Source: Dryomyza anilis
Taxonomy: Eukaryota > Arthropoda > Insecta > Diptera > Dryomyzidae
Reading direction: 5' to 3'
Length of the DNA: 64,000 nucleotides
Assembly: GCA_951804985.1 (NCBI GenBank)
Contig: OX638132.1
Location: 89,532,696-89,596,695 of the forward strand
Of the stretch, positions 34,226 to 46,239 are shown one piece after another. Made by a program: the position numbers and the translations under genes. The number at the start of each line of letters is the position of its first letter. Positions within the stretch are counted from its first letter, which is position 1. A model generated the notes under the pieces. That model was not told where the DNA came from and ran no database searches. It was given only the letters and a program-made list of their open reading frames with translations.

Positions 34226-35040
34226 TAAGAATATTTTTTTTATTTTATAAATAAAAATACACCCTACAATATAGAAAATGTGCACTAATATTAGTAAAAT
34301 GCACTAAAAACCTAATATTAACCCTATTTTCCCAAGGCCTCAAATATTTAAAATTTTAAAATTTTCTCGGTGTAGTTTTATCTTAGCATAAGACATTTAA
34401 TAGCAACAAAAACCAAAATTTATCTATGCCATATGAGTCCAAAAATGCTACAAACTAAATACAAACAAAAAAACCTAAACATTTTACTTAATCAAATTAA
34501 GTTGATGCTTTTTCGTTAGTAATTTTTATCTTTACCATATACTATGTGACGTCAGCCACATATTATCTACCTTGATACAAAGTATATACTGTATATATAT
34601 AAAAATGCTCGATATTTTTATTTTTTTTATGTTGTAGTATTTAATACTTATCGCATATAAACGTAGTTGATAAGATAAAGTTTATAATAAAGACTAAGGC
34701 TGCAAAAATAAACGAAATGGGGGGGGGGGGATAGTAGAAAAACTTGAGCTACACTGAAACGATTTTTTTTTTATAAGGAAAAATAAAATACGCTGATTAA
34801 TTGTTTATTTCTAAGCGCAATTTGTGCAAACAGTAAAATGCATTGAGAACCTTGGAAATATCAGCGCAAAATGTTGCTGATAAAAATATGAATGCCTCAA
34901 GTGTTTAGCGCTTATTTTATGGCGCAAGGTTCTTTTTAACGTTGTTTTTAAAATCACTGTATTGGTTAGTTGAAAATAAAAATAAAAAAAAAATAGAAAA
35001 AATAATTTAAACAATTTGAGAGTTTTTTTTGGATTTCTTT
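34226..35040. other. AT-rich DNA with a poly-G run
   Basis: A G-run of about 10 lies at 34721-34730. No gene. Confidence 0.5.
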
Positions 35041-35450
35041 TTTAATTTTATATACAAAATAGCTACAAAAATAAATGCAGCGACCAGCTGTGCGTGTTGA
35101 CGTGCGTGAAACGCAGCAGCCTTCCCATTGGACCGTCTCAACACCTTGCAACGCAACGCAACGCATAGACGGCTCCATTGCATTCAAATTGTTTATACAA
35201 TAGGCGCAACACGACGTCATTTGGTTGCTTATACGTCCCGTCGTCCGTTGCTGTAGTCGTCGTCTGCAACATCATCATCCATTCGCAGCAGCAACAGCAG
35301 CAACATCTCCATGTAGCAGCAGCAACATTAGCCGCTTTTGTTGTAACTCTATTTGCAGTTGTTGTATTGTTGAAACTGCAAGTGTTAAAAACACATTTTA
35401 AAATAAACTTTAATGGTTGCCAGCCATGCAATGCGCACATTAACAACTAA
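35041..35450. repeat. CAG/ACG-rich low-complexity block
   Basis: GCAACGCAACGCAACGC at 35147, GTCGTCGTCTGC near 35255 and CAGCAGCAACAGCAGCAAC at 35285. Frames are open on both strands (90 codons plus, 102 codons minus), with compositions set by the triplets. It could be part of a leader exon, but nothing proves it. Confidence 0.5.
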
Positions 35451-35859
35451 TTTTTATGGTATTTCATATATATATTTTTTTTGTATTCTTTAATTAAACT
35501 TTTTTTCTTCCAATCTCATTATTCTTTAAACAACATTTTTCTTGTACAAATTTCTATAGTAAACAATTTTTTCTACTGTAAACCACATAATATTTTAGAC
35601 TTAATTGTTTCTTTAACCCCCATTTTTTATTTAAACACAATTTTTTCTTTAACCCTTTAACGCCCATTGTAACCAAAGAATACTAAATTAAATTTGGTGC
35701 TTTTTTCTACTTTTAAGTTTTATGTAACATTAAAAATCTGTAATCATAATCTGAACCAAAAGCAGATATCAGAAATTAACCGGTACCAAAACTGATATAA
35801 GCGGTTTTAGTTTATACCTGTTTTAAAGCGGGTTTTTAAACAGTTATAACATTTGATAA
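35451..35859. other. AT-rich DNA, nothing recognised
   Basis: T-rich words such as CAATTTTTTCT recur. No coding signal. Confidence 0.5.
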
Positions 35860-36925
35860 AAAGTTATTAAGATTTGTTGTTGGTTTGAGCTGTGTTCTAG
35901 ATAACCAGAGATCATTATCATTAAGTCCTAAATGCTTAAAACTCAACGCAAAAAAAAAATCAAAAAAATTTAAAATTTCGTGTTTAGATCCTAATATCTT
36001 AAAAACCTAACGGAATATAAGCATTAGTTAATATATTAAAATTAGTCCTGATAATTTAAAGAAAATTGCATTTAAAGTTTTTTGAAAAACTTGTTTTGCA
36101 AAGTACGGTATTTTATTTATTCTAATAAGTGGCTGAAATGGGACTAAAATTTCGATTTAAATGTTTTGATGTTCTAAAAGAGCATATTTTAGAAATTATA
36201 AGAGTTTGAAAAAAGTTGAAAAGATTTGTTGTTAGTTTTAGCTATATTCTAGATAAACATAAATCATATTCTTATTTATCATTAAATCCTTAATGCTAAA
36301 AACTCAACTACTAAAATAGTCAAAAAAAAATCGTATTTCGATCAGTATATTTTAAAAACCTATCGGAATATGAGCATTCGTTAGTATATTAAAATTAGTC
36401 CTGATAGTTCAAAGAAAAATTGCATTAAAAGTTTTTTTGGAAACTTGTTTTGCAAGGTAAGGTATTTTATTTTATCTAATAAGTGGCTAAAATGGCACTA
36501 AAATTTCGATTTCAATGTTCTAAAAAGGCATATTTTAGAAATTTAACAGTCGGAAAAAAGTTATTAAGATTTGTTGTTAGTTTGAGCTGTGTTCTAGCTA
36601 AACATAAATCATTTTCTTATTTATGATTAAATTCTAAATGCCAAAAATTGTCAAAAAATTAAAAATTTCGTGTTAAGATCCTAATATCTTAAAAACGTAT
36701 CGGTATATCAGCATTCGTTAGTATATTAAAATTAGTCGAGATTATTTAAAGAAAAATTGAATTAAAAGAATTTTGGTAAACTAGTTTTGCGACGAACGAT
36801 AATTTATTTATTCTAATAAGTGGCAGAAATGGAACCAAAAATTTCGATTGCAATGTTCTAAAAAACGTTACATAATAGGAAAAATCTAAGTATGCAGCTC
36901 AAATCAGCACTCCTGAATTATATGA
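35860..36925 (+). repeat. Dispersed repeat family R, three tandem units of about 350 bp
   Basis: The anchor GATTTGTTGTTxGTTT recurs at 35871, 36223 and 36568 (spacing 352 and 345). Each unit contains TCTAGxTAAxCATAAATCAT, ATCCTAATATCTTAAAAACC, AGTATATTAAAATTAGTC, TTTTGCAAxGTAxGGTATTT and CTAATAAGTGGCTxAAATGG. The family also occurs at 16490-16945 and 41265-41710 as single copies. SINE family 1 has inserted at its right edge. Confidence 0.85.
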
Positions 36926-37255
36926 AATTGACGTATAATAATAATAGTGTTGCACTACAGTCCTATAAGAACTTAGGCCGAGCTCTCTCACCATTTTGGG
37001 CTGTGCGTGTTATATTTGTACTCAAAGTGGTGGGACCTACAGTTTATTGCCGACTCCGAACGGCGGGTGAGAGCTTTTTCATAGGCAATGTTTTACTCTC
37101 GTAGGTTTGCCATTTACTGCCGAGAGGTAGCGCGGTATAGAAAAATGTTTCTATGAAAAGATGTTGTTAGCCCCAGTCCAGGCTTGAACCGGGGACCTTT
37201 CGGCTCGCAGTCCAACGCACTAACCACTGAGCTACCGCGGCTACAATTGACGTAT
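36926..37255 (-). mobile_element. SINE family 1, minus strand, with 11-bp target-site duplication
   Basis: AATTGACGTAT occurs at 36926-36936 and at 37245-37255. Between them, on the minus strand, are the tRNA-like head (GTAGCCGCGGTAGCTCAGTG, then GGTCCCCGGTTCAAGCCTGG), the body and an ATTATTATTAT tail. This is a complete, well-preserved copy. Its target is the last unit of repeat family R. Confidence 0.92.
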
Positions 37256-38249
37256 GCAACTTTTTAATTCTAAAGAATTTTTCCAACTTAATTTTCTGTG
37301 AAAATATTTTACATTTAAAACAAATTTTTTTGATTACAAATTTTAAATATTTAGAAAATGTGTGCAAAAAAGATTTTATATTTTTGTGCTTGTGCAATTT
37401 GGGGTTAAACTCTTTTTTTTACATTAAATACAATTTTACTTTATATTCTATTTGACTAAAATCGTATATTTTTCTTATTTTATTTTCAGTTTACTTCAAC
37501 TTCTACTTCGCCTCATCATATTCCTGATATCTTTTTCGAATTTAAAAAGAAAAACACTTTAACAAAAGTTTTCTTTTCTTTATTTGTGTGGATTATTCAT
37601 TCTTTCACTGACTACTGACTGCAACATTTACAGACACGCAAACGAGGTGAGTTCAAATTTAACATCCCCCCCCCCCCCAACTACCCAGTACCAACATTGT
37701 TTATGCGTTATTGAAAAATTATCCAACTGTTTGTTTTTGTAATACAGATTTTTCGTTCTACGTTCTAAGTAGCGCCTTTTATTTTTCGTTAACACATAGA
37801 TAATTTACAAAAGTTTATAATGTTTACAATAATTTTGTATTTTAAGACCATTCTCTGTGTTCGTAAGTTGCCTTTAATTACAGGAAGACTAACAAAACTT
37901 TAAATTGCAACATAGGCAGTGAATATTTTATGGCTTTTTGGTAATTTTAGTTTGGGGGCGAAAAACCACATTAGCATTTGTAATGTGGAATGTTGCTGCG
38001 GTTGTGCTAAAGGTAGCCAGATGTAATTTTGGTATATGTAGGAATTTTTACTTATTAAATTGTTGAACTCAACAGCTATAGTTTATAATATTCAATAATT
38101 TCTTTAACAAAATATTTGACGATTGCGGATTGATGTCTACGATATTTACATCATTTTATTCCTTGAACATTTTAATCTTTTGACTTTAAAACTTATCAAA
38201 TAGTGATACTTGATTTTTTTTTCTTCTTTTAAGCAGACTTGTTATAAGT
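37256..38249. other. AT-rich DNA with a poly-C run
   Basis: A run of about 12 C lies at 37667-37678. A TTATTTTATTTTCAG tract at 37475-37489 resembles a 3' splice site, but no exon can be read after it. Confidence 0.45.
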
Positions 38250-38267
38250 CCTATATATTCCCAGGTA

Positions 38268-38298
38268 TTTCCTAATGGCGTAAATATCTAGTAGGGTA
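38268..38298 (+). mobile_element. Isolated end remnant of the CCCTAG MITE family
   Basis: TTCCTAATGGCG followed by TAAATATCTAGTAGGG resembles the right end of the full copies (TTCCCGATGGCGCATCGG.. TTTCTACTAGGG) with an internal deletion. Only about 30 bases are left. Confidence 0.4.
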
Positions 38299-38339
38299 GT
38301 TGTATATTTACTGAGTGTTGATTTAACGTTAGAAAAATT

Positions 38340-39648
38340 GAGTTTTTTTTTGTGAAAACTTGAATTTTAGTTAAAAATTTAATTATTAATGAAAAATTAA
38401 AGGTTTAATGAAAAATCGAATTTTTTGTCAAACTTGAATTTTTAGCTTAAAATTGAATTTATAGTGAAAAATTGAATTTATAGTGAAAAATTGAATTTTT
38501 AGTGAAAAATTGAATCTATAGTGAAAAATTGAATTTTTAGTGAAAAATTGAATTTTTAGTGAAAAATTGAATTTTTAGTGAAAAATTGAATTTTTAGTGA
38601 AAAATTGAATTTTTACTGAAAAAATTGAATTTTTTAGTGAAAAATTGAATTTTTAGTGAAAAATTGAATTTTTAGTGAAAAATTTAACTTTTAGTGAAAA
38701 ATTGAATTTTTAGTGAAAAAAATAATTTTAGTGAAAAAATGAATTTTTAGTGAAAAAATTAATTTAGTGAAAAAATTAATTTAGTGAAAAATTGAATTTT
38801 TAGTGAAAATTTGAATTTTTATTGAAAAATTGAATTTTTAGTGAAAAATTGAATCTATAGTGAAAAATTGAATTTTAGTGAAAATTTAAATTTATAGTGA
38901 AAAATTGAATTTTATATTGAAAATTTTAATTTTTAGTGAAAATTTGAATTTTTAGTGAAAAATTGAATTTTTAGTGAAAAATTGAATTTTTAGTGAAAAA
39001 TTGAATTTTTAGTGAAAAATTTAATTTTTAGTGAAAAATTTAATTTTTTAGTGAAATATTTAATTTTTAGTGAAAAATTGAATTTTTAGTGAAAAATTGA
39101 ATTTTTAGTGAAAAATTGAATTTTTAGTGAAAAATTGAATTTTTAGTGAAAAATTGAATTTTTAGTGAAAAATTGAATTTTTAGTGAAAAATTGAATTTT
39201 TAGTGAAAAATTGAATTTTTAGTGAAAAATTGAATTTTTAGTGAAAAATTTAATTTTTAATGAAAAATTTAATTTTTAATGAAAAATTGAATTTTTAGTG
39301 AAAAATTGAATTTTTAGTGAAAAATTGAATTTTTAGTGAAAAATTGAATTTTTTAGTTAAAAATTGAATTTTTAGTAAAAAATTAAATTTTTACTGACAA
39401 TTTGAATGCTTAGTGAAAATTTGAATTTATGGTGAAAAAAATAATTTTTAGTGAAAAATTGAATTGAAAATTGAATTTTTTTTAGGGAAAATTTGAATTT
39501 TAGTGAAAAAATGAATTTTTAGTGAAAAATTGAATTTTAGTGAAAAATTTAATTTTTAGTGAAAAATTTAATTTTTAGTGAAAAATTTAATTTTTAGTGA
39601 AATTTAGTGAAAAATTGAATTTTTAGTGAAACATTGAATTTTTAGTGT
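38340..39648 (+). repeat. 19-bp minisatellite of self-complementary units, about 1.3 kb
   Basis: The unit GAATTTTTAGTGAAAAATT repeats some 65-70 times by eye, with variants (TTTAGTG lacking one or two T, GAATCTATAGTGAAAAATT, AATTTAATTTTTAGTG). Within each unit AATTTTT and AAAAATT are reverse complements around AGTG, so each unit is a 7-bp stem with a 4-base loop, and one G separates units. Runs of identical units at 38950-39020 and 39070-39240 show recent homogenisation. Only one CG-free, GC-poor motif is present. Confidence 0.95.
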
Positions 39649-40660
39649 TTTATAATTCTAAGCGATATCAAATTTCATGTAAAATTTCAAATTTTGTATG
39701 CAAAATCATTTTATGTATTCATTTTATGTAAACTTTTTTTTATTATAATTTTTCAAATTATTTAAAATTTAATTTTAAACTCAAAATATCCGCTGCAAGA
39801 AGTAGTGGCACTTGTTCCGAATTTCGAACGCCACTTACTTTCGGTAATACGCCAAAGTTATTGCCGGTCATCTACCACTTGAGTCGCATTCAATAATAAA
39901 TCGTTTTGTTCAATGGCAGCTTGCTACATATCCCACACTCGCCTCCGTCAAACAACAACAGCAAACTTCACATTGCGCCCTCAGGCATTGACATCTTTAT
40001 GACACTAAACCTTGAACCTCAAGTAAAAAATATACATAGTTGGTTTTTATTTTCAGTTACTCCATGCCACATATGTTATTTTGTTTTTTTATTTTACGTA
40101 TGTCGTATTTACTACGAAAAAAACGTGCGTCGTAATAATTAAAAATATTGATAAGCTCAGCTAAAAAATAGAAATAATAATAAAAATCCTAAATAAGTAG
40201 CCCAACAAAACTTGTTGTCTGTCTCTGAAACAATTTGTATTACTTGCTTAATTACCAATTATTATTTTTATTATTACTATCGCTGAAATAGTAGATACAA
40301 CAACAGAAATACCGCAGAAACAAAAAAAAATATTAATTTTAATTTCGCCAATTAAAAAATTGTTTGTTTTTCGTTGACGCTGTTGTGGCGACAAGTTTTC
40401 GTTGTTCGAAATGTTATTAACGGAATTGTGTCACATTTATAAAATTATTGAATTAGGCTTTAACGTGCATGAGGTAATTATAGGAATGTAGTTTTTGTTT
40501 TATATAATGAGAAAAGCTATATATGTGAGACAGACAGTCTCATGGGAAGGTTACTATTAAGGTGTTTAAAACGAATTTAGCAAAAATTATATCGCTTTTT
40601 AACAGAAAAATTTAAACCTTAATTGAAAACAGCAAAGTTGAATAGTTGTATGAGTAAAAT
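39649..40660. other. AT-rich DNA, no gene
   Basis: 39790-40020 is less AT-rich and holds a 78-codon frame with no recognisable domain. The rest is featureless. Confidence 0.45.
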
Positions 40661-40668
40661 GATATTTA

Positions 40669-40910
40669 GGGTGTGTGCGAATTCGACTAAATTACTGACT
40701 AAACTAAATTTGGTCGGTAATGCAGTGTTGGATTTTTGAATTTAGTAAATTTTCGAGTAGACTAAATTGAACTATATTGGATGACAGCAAACAGATGTAT
40801 GATAATCAATTGATTATGGACTTTAACAATTATCGGTTACGGAATGGCGATCGAATGAAAAGTCGTTCAATTTAGTTTAGTCTGCCATTTAGTCGAATTC
40901 GCACACACCC
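40669..40910. mobile_element. Tourist-like (PIF/Harbinger-type) MITE, 242 bp, TTA duplication
   Basis: It starts GGGTGTGTGCGAATTCGACT and ends AGTCGAATTCGCACACACCC, a perfect inverted repeat extending to at least 24 bp. TTA lies on both sides (40666-40668 and 40911-40913). GGG/CCC ends with a 3-bp TWA duplication are the mark of PIF/Harbinger elements and their Tourist MITEs. Symmetry continues inside with ACTAAACTAAATTTGG on the left and TTCAATTTAGTTTAGT on the right. No transposase. Confidence 0.85.
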
Positions 40911-41264
40911 TTAATAATGTAATTCAAGGAATGAAATCGGTACGAAGTACATTTCGAAATTCGGTTTATTCGTACATTTCGGATGCATTAACAGTATAAT
41001 TATTATAGTGTTCAAAAATAATAGTTTAATTTAATAAAGTCAAAATCATATTCTTTAAAAATATTTGAACAACTTAGTGTGTAATTAAAAATTCAAAGTA
41101 CTCGAACAGATTTTTGATATTGAAATTTTTAAAAATCAAAGCACTCGAACTTGCACTCGAACAGATTATATGTTACATACACACAGAAAAAACAACTAAG
41201 AACTATCGATATTCCTGATAGATACACGCATTTTATGCTCTAATAAAATACAATTTTTTTAATG

Positions 41265-41710
41265 AAATCCGTATGGATAGGGCATATTTTAAAAATTAGA
41301 ACCGATGGAAAAAAGTTAGTAATTTTGATAGTTAGTTTGGTCAATGCTCTGTACAACCATAACACTTTGCTTCACTTTAGCTTCAATATCATTAGATCCG
41401 AAATGCTATAAAAATCATCCAAAAATGGTCTAACAAAATAAAAATAAAACTGTAGTTTAGATTCAAATATCTTAAAACAATATCGGAATATTATAATTTA
41501 TTTGTATATTATAATTAGGCCTGAGAATTAAGAGAAAAAATGCGTTTGAAGTTTTTTTGGAAAACTTGTTGTGTAACGGTCTGTATTTTTTCTTTTGCCA
41601 AAAAGGAACTGAAAAAGGCCTAAAATGTCGATTGTAATTTTCTTTAAAACGTTATGTAAAAGAAAAAACTGAGTATGCAGGCAAAATCAGCACACGCATA
41701 TTTTATAGAA
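41265..41710 (+). repeat. Dispersed repeat family R, copy 3
   Basis: Shares with 16490-16945 the blocks GGGCATATTTTAAAAATTAG, AATGCTCTGTACAACCAT, ATTCAAATATCTTAAAAC, TTTTTTTGGAAAACTTGTTG and AAAACTGAGTATGCAGGC in the same order. Substitutions and gaps are many. No coding potential. Confidence 0.7.
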
Positions 41711-42820
41711 GAACTATGCCATAATTTTTTCAACTGTCTTAGTTATGATTCTATTATATAAAACGAACCGATCACTCACGACGTTGTTCATTTAGACCTA
41801 TCATTTAGACCTATCATTGGGTCGCAATTCGATAATCTGAGTCTGTTGAAATTTCTCAAATTGAAGACCAGTTTTGTTGTTATTATTAAAATGTTTGTTG
41901 TAATTATTAAATTTTTCTAATTATTAAAATACTATGACGTATAACAAAAAATGTATAAAATCAAACTAAAAAATGTTATTTACTTGTTTAGTTTTCTATT
42001 TAAATAATATATTAACCAACAAGTTTCAGTTTAAAGTTGTTTTTAGTTACTTTTTATTTACTTTTTAAAATTTCTTCATTTAGAAATCTTGAGTATTTTT
42101 TTCACTTTTTATCACCTCTATAAATGTGTTGCACATATAGAAATAAATTCCTGAAAACTAAAAATGCCAAAAGCATATTTTTTTATTATTTTATTGACAA
42201 CATATTTTCGAACAGCATATGCGCTTAACTAAAAGCGCTGAAAAAATGCGCCACAGCACCCAAAAATAACACCCGACAACAACGTAAAAAAAACGATAAT
42301 TAAAAAAGTACATATTTGCATATTTCGTTTGAGCGTGCAGCGCAATATGCGCCCGTTAATAAAAATTATGCAATTTACAAATATTTGGGAATTTTTTCGT
42401 TCACTATATCATGTAGTATGTGTATTTGCGTTGCTGTACACCGACAAAAAAAAGAAAGAAAACACTTGTGAAACAATTTCAGAACTTTATAATTAAATAT
42501 TTTAAATTCAAGTGATATTTCTATTTTAAAGACATCCCCTATTTTTCATCATTAAGCTTTGTTCTAATTCTTCACATTTTCGATAGGCCTTATACGCTTG
42601 CAATTCATCAAATTAGTGACTACGAACTATGTGTCAGTGACATGAACAATTACTGTTAAAATGATAAACATTGCTTATTCATGTGATTTCTTTTAATTGT
42701 TGCACTTTAAATACTCCTCAAATATTTAAATTAAAAATGTAAACTTTAAAATTTAATGCGCATTTTTTATTTACGGTGGAAAAAGAGTAGTTGAAATATT
42801 TATCACTTGCAATCGAAAGT
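41711..42820. other. AT-rich DNA, no gene
   Basis: A short direct duplication, CATTTAGACCTATCATTTAGACC, is broken into ATTTAGACCTATCA twice at about 41790-41815. Nothing coding. Confidence 0.5.
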
Positions 42821-43480
42821 AATAAAAACTTGGCGGACAGCAGCAGCAACAACGAGAACAGCGCACAACAACATAGACAGACAACATTAAAATGCTCACA
42901 TGTGCAACCAAAAAACTTAGCGCATACGTAGTAACTAACGTAATAGAAATAAAAACATAGCAAAATATTTATTACGTGAGAGAGAGACAAGTCGACAGAT
43001 AGAGACGAAGGCATGAACGAACCAACGAGCGTACAACATAGCGCGATACATGAACAAACCGAACATTGATACGACAAACACAATCGGCAACACAATCAGC
43101 TGTTTTGCTGCTGCTGCAGCCGCTGTATGCAAAACGTACTCGCTAAATGTACTCGCAAAAGTACTCAAGAGACATTCTTAACATCGATCACCTGCTGTAT
43201 TTCACTATTTTGCGCTGCAATTTAGCACTTGAGTACTTTTGGCTTTGCTGCTGCTGCTCCTGTGCGATGTTGCAAAGTTGTTTAGTTTGTTGTCGATCGA
43301 TCTCGGCTTGGTTGTTCGTTGTGCCTAAGCAATATTGCTGCTCGTTTGACACTCAAGATCAGTGATCGTTGCACTTGTAGCAGCGCCCAGCGGCAGCCTG
43401 CTTTTTTTTCGACTTTTTATTTTAGGCAGTTGTTGCTTTTGCCAATAAAACAACACAAAACTGGTCACAAATATTACATC
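42821..43480. other. CAG/CTG-rich block with a 14-bp inverted repeat
   Basis: CAGCAGCAGCAACAACGAG near 42838, GCTGCTGCTGCAGC near 43108 and GCTGCTGCTGCTCC near 43247. The arms CAAAAGTACTCAAG (43156-43169) and CTTGAGTACTTTTG (43227-43240) are perfect reverse complements. The 125-codon minus frame (43095 down to 42718) is Cys/Ser/Leu-rich and unrecognised. A leader exon or an enhancer are both possible. Confidence 0.35.
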
Positions 43481-43619
43481 AAAAATAATACAAAACTAAA
43501 GCGCTAAATGCGACGCGATCCGTTGCGATCGTTCGATTGAAGAATGTGAACGCATTAGATGCGGCAACAGTAACAAACATGTTGTTGGCAGTTTTAAGAA
43601 TGCACTGCGTGAAATGAAT

Positions 43620-45290
43620 TTTTCGAGTCATAAATAACAAAGAAATATTGCAAATATATTTGAAAAATCAAAAGTGATCTAGTTTGACATGCGATAGATC
43701 ACTAATTATATTAAACACAAAACAAACAGCATATGTTTCTAGGAAATTTAAATATGCCCTGCGTGAAATGTTTCTAGTCAGAAATAATATAGAAATATTG
43801 AAAATATATTTGAAAAATCAAAAATTATCGTGTTTGATTTTTAATAAATCACTAATTGTTTTATATACATTCAAAAAACATATTTGTAGCTGCTTTAAGA
43901 ATGAACTGAGTTGCTGAAAATGCTGCCAGTATTCAATAAGAAATAAATATATTTTAAAAATCAATAGTGATCGTGTTTGACTTGTGATAGATCACTAATT
44001 AAATCAAATACAAAGCAAACAGCATATCTAGGAATTTTAGGAATGCTCTGCGTGAAATATTGCTAGTCATAAATAAATAAGAAATATTGCAAATATATCG
44101 TGATCGTGTTTGATTTGAGATTGATCATTCATTACATCAAATGCAAAGCGACCAGCAAATGTTGCCAGGAATTTTAAGAATGCAACGCACAAATGTTGCA
44201 AGTCATAAAAATAAAGACATATTGCAATTACAATTTAAAAATCAAAAATCAAAAGTGATCCTGTATGACTTGTAATAATAGATCATTTAATATATAAAAT
44301 GCAATAGCTGGCATCAAATGTTGCTATGAATTTTAAGAATACAACGCAACAAATGTTGTTAGTTACAAATAAAAATAAGTTGGCAGTTAAAGTTGCCAAA
44401 CTTTAAATATTTCAAGTGATCGTGTTTTATTTATAAAACAATCGCTGAAAAATTTTAATGAAATGTTGTCAAGAATTTTTAAATTGTTGCTGTCAAAATT
44501 TGTTGACGCACATTAATAACAATTAAGAAATTAATATATATTTGAAAAATCAAAAGTGATCGTGAAAGTGACTTTTAATAAATCACTTATAGTATAAATA
44601 CAATAACAACAACATATTGCTGTGAGTTTTATGTATAACCTTTAATAAATGTTGCCAGTCATAATTAGTGAAGTGAATGATGTAAACATATTTGAAAAAT
44701 CTAATGTGATCGTGATTATTAATTTAACTATTATATTAAATGCAACAGAAATTATCAAATTTTGCAAGGAATATAAGAAATAATACGCACCAACTGTTGC
44801 CAATAACAAACATCAAAATCAAAATTAAAAATTTCAAGTGATCGTGTATTAATAGTATTAATAATATTTATAAAATAATATTTATAAAATGTTGCTGTGG
44901 TGCTGGCACTTTTAGGAAAACACTTGGGCCATATAATAACAACGAATTGTAAAAAAATATTTTTGAATAAATGCAAGTGATCGTGTTTGACTTCTAATAA
45001 GATCAACAATAATTTCAAATCAATATATTTTTGCTTTTAAGTAATACCTACAAAAATGTAGCCAGTCATATGAAACAAAAAAATAAATAAACTTAAATTT
45101 CAGAAACACACAAATGATCGTGTTGGAATTATTGTGATCGTGTTTGTTCCTTAATAAATTCAATAATGATAACTTTAGCAATTTAAATCGCAAAATGCAG
45201 ACTTTTATAAATATAAAAAATATATTAAAAAATCCCAAGTGATCGTATTTGACTTGTAATAAGATCAGTACTTAATCACATTGCAAGATC
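43620..45290 (+). repeat. GATC array A: decayed tandem units of about 105-160 bp with paired GATC sites
   Basis: The motif AAGTGATCGTGTTTGACTT recurs (GATC or its derivative at 43676, 43826, 43969, 44102, 44257, 44418, 44558, 44708, 44840, 44979, 45116, 45136, 45241). In the best units a second, inverted GATCAC follows 21-24 bases later (43697, 43990, 44123, 44281, 45001, 45263), so AGTGATC and GATCACT form an inverted repeat around GTGTTTGACTTGTAATA. Between motifs, words such as AATTTTAAGAATGCxxTGCG, TGTTGCTAGTCATAAATAA and ATATATTTGAAAAATCAAAA repeat. Units have diverged greatly, while the GATCGTG motif stands out as the best conserved part. Confidence 0.85.
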
Positions 45291-46239
45291 TTTAAAAACT
45301 ATTAATTCTGTTGGCTGCCTTAAAAGTGCAGGTGTTGCTCCGTAAAACAACCTTACAAAAAAAAAATAAAACATAATCTGGCCACACTGTCAGCAGCTGC
45401 TGCTACTACTAAAATTTTAGCGCCTGTCACAGAAATTTATGTTGTTGCCCACTTTTATCACTGAAGTTCAGCCAGTCAATAAATCTTGACATAGTCAACG
45501 CTACTCGCGCACCACTCAATTGAAACCTAATCCGATTTTTATCCTGCAGATAAATAAATTTATAGCTGAAATTGAAGTGAAAAATAAAAAAAATAAAATT
45601 AAAATTTTTAAATCACATCAGTTTCATTGACTCGTCCTCTTGCATGTTTGCAAAATTTAAAATTTTTTTATCGAATTCAAACTTAAAATGTTGCTCGTGG
45701 GGCGTTGCGTTCCATAAAAATTAAATATTTATTACATCAATTGATTGGCGATCGTTGCGTTGCGTTGTCAAAGTGTTGAAAATGCTGCAACGCTACTATT
45801 TTAGTTTTCTTGTGCTACCCATTAGAAACTACTTTTTTTTTGGCTTTTTTTATTTTTTTAATTTAGTTTGCTGCGAAAATGCATGATGTTTTGTTGTTAG
45901 TAGTGCTGTTGTTGTATGGTGTTGATGTTTGCAGCAACTGTTGCTCAACATGTGGCATCATCATCATCAGCAACAGCAACAGCGGTAGAATCATCTTCGC
46001 CATTTGTGTTGCTGCGCGCGCCACCTCTTGGCCAAAAGTTGCTATGGACTACGAGTTCCGCATACTTGGCCATTTGTCGTTGCAATGAGTTCTGTTATAA
46101 ATTAAAAGCGATCGAATGGCATACGGTGCGCACGTGATCAGTTGTTGGTGGCAGTTGTAATAGCAACAGCAGCAGCTACATCAGCCGCATTAGGTGCTGG
46201 CAACACTAAACCACGTTTTGGAATGCAGTTAATGCAAAT
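45291..46239. other. Non-coding, mixed composition
   Basis: 45395-45510 and 45880-46230 are GC-richer with GCAGCAACTGTTGC, CATCATCATCAGCAACAGC and CAGCAGCAGC words. Two overlapping plus frames (45879-46088, 45916-46137) are open, with no recognisable domain. CACGTGATCAG at 46132 fits the GATC theme. Confidence 0.4.

Noticed and set aside
37475..37489. 3' splice site (T-rich tract then CAG).
   Set aside because: No open coding segment or donor follows; such tracts are frequent by chance in T-rich DNA.
43620..45290. CRISPR array, because of repeated 20-30 base motifs with spacers.
   Set aside because: The spacers are related to each other, the repeats are degenerate, and the DNA is eukaryotic. 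It is a decayed tandem array.
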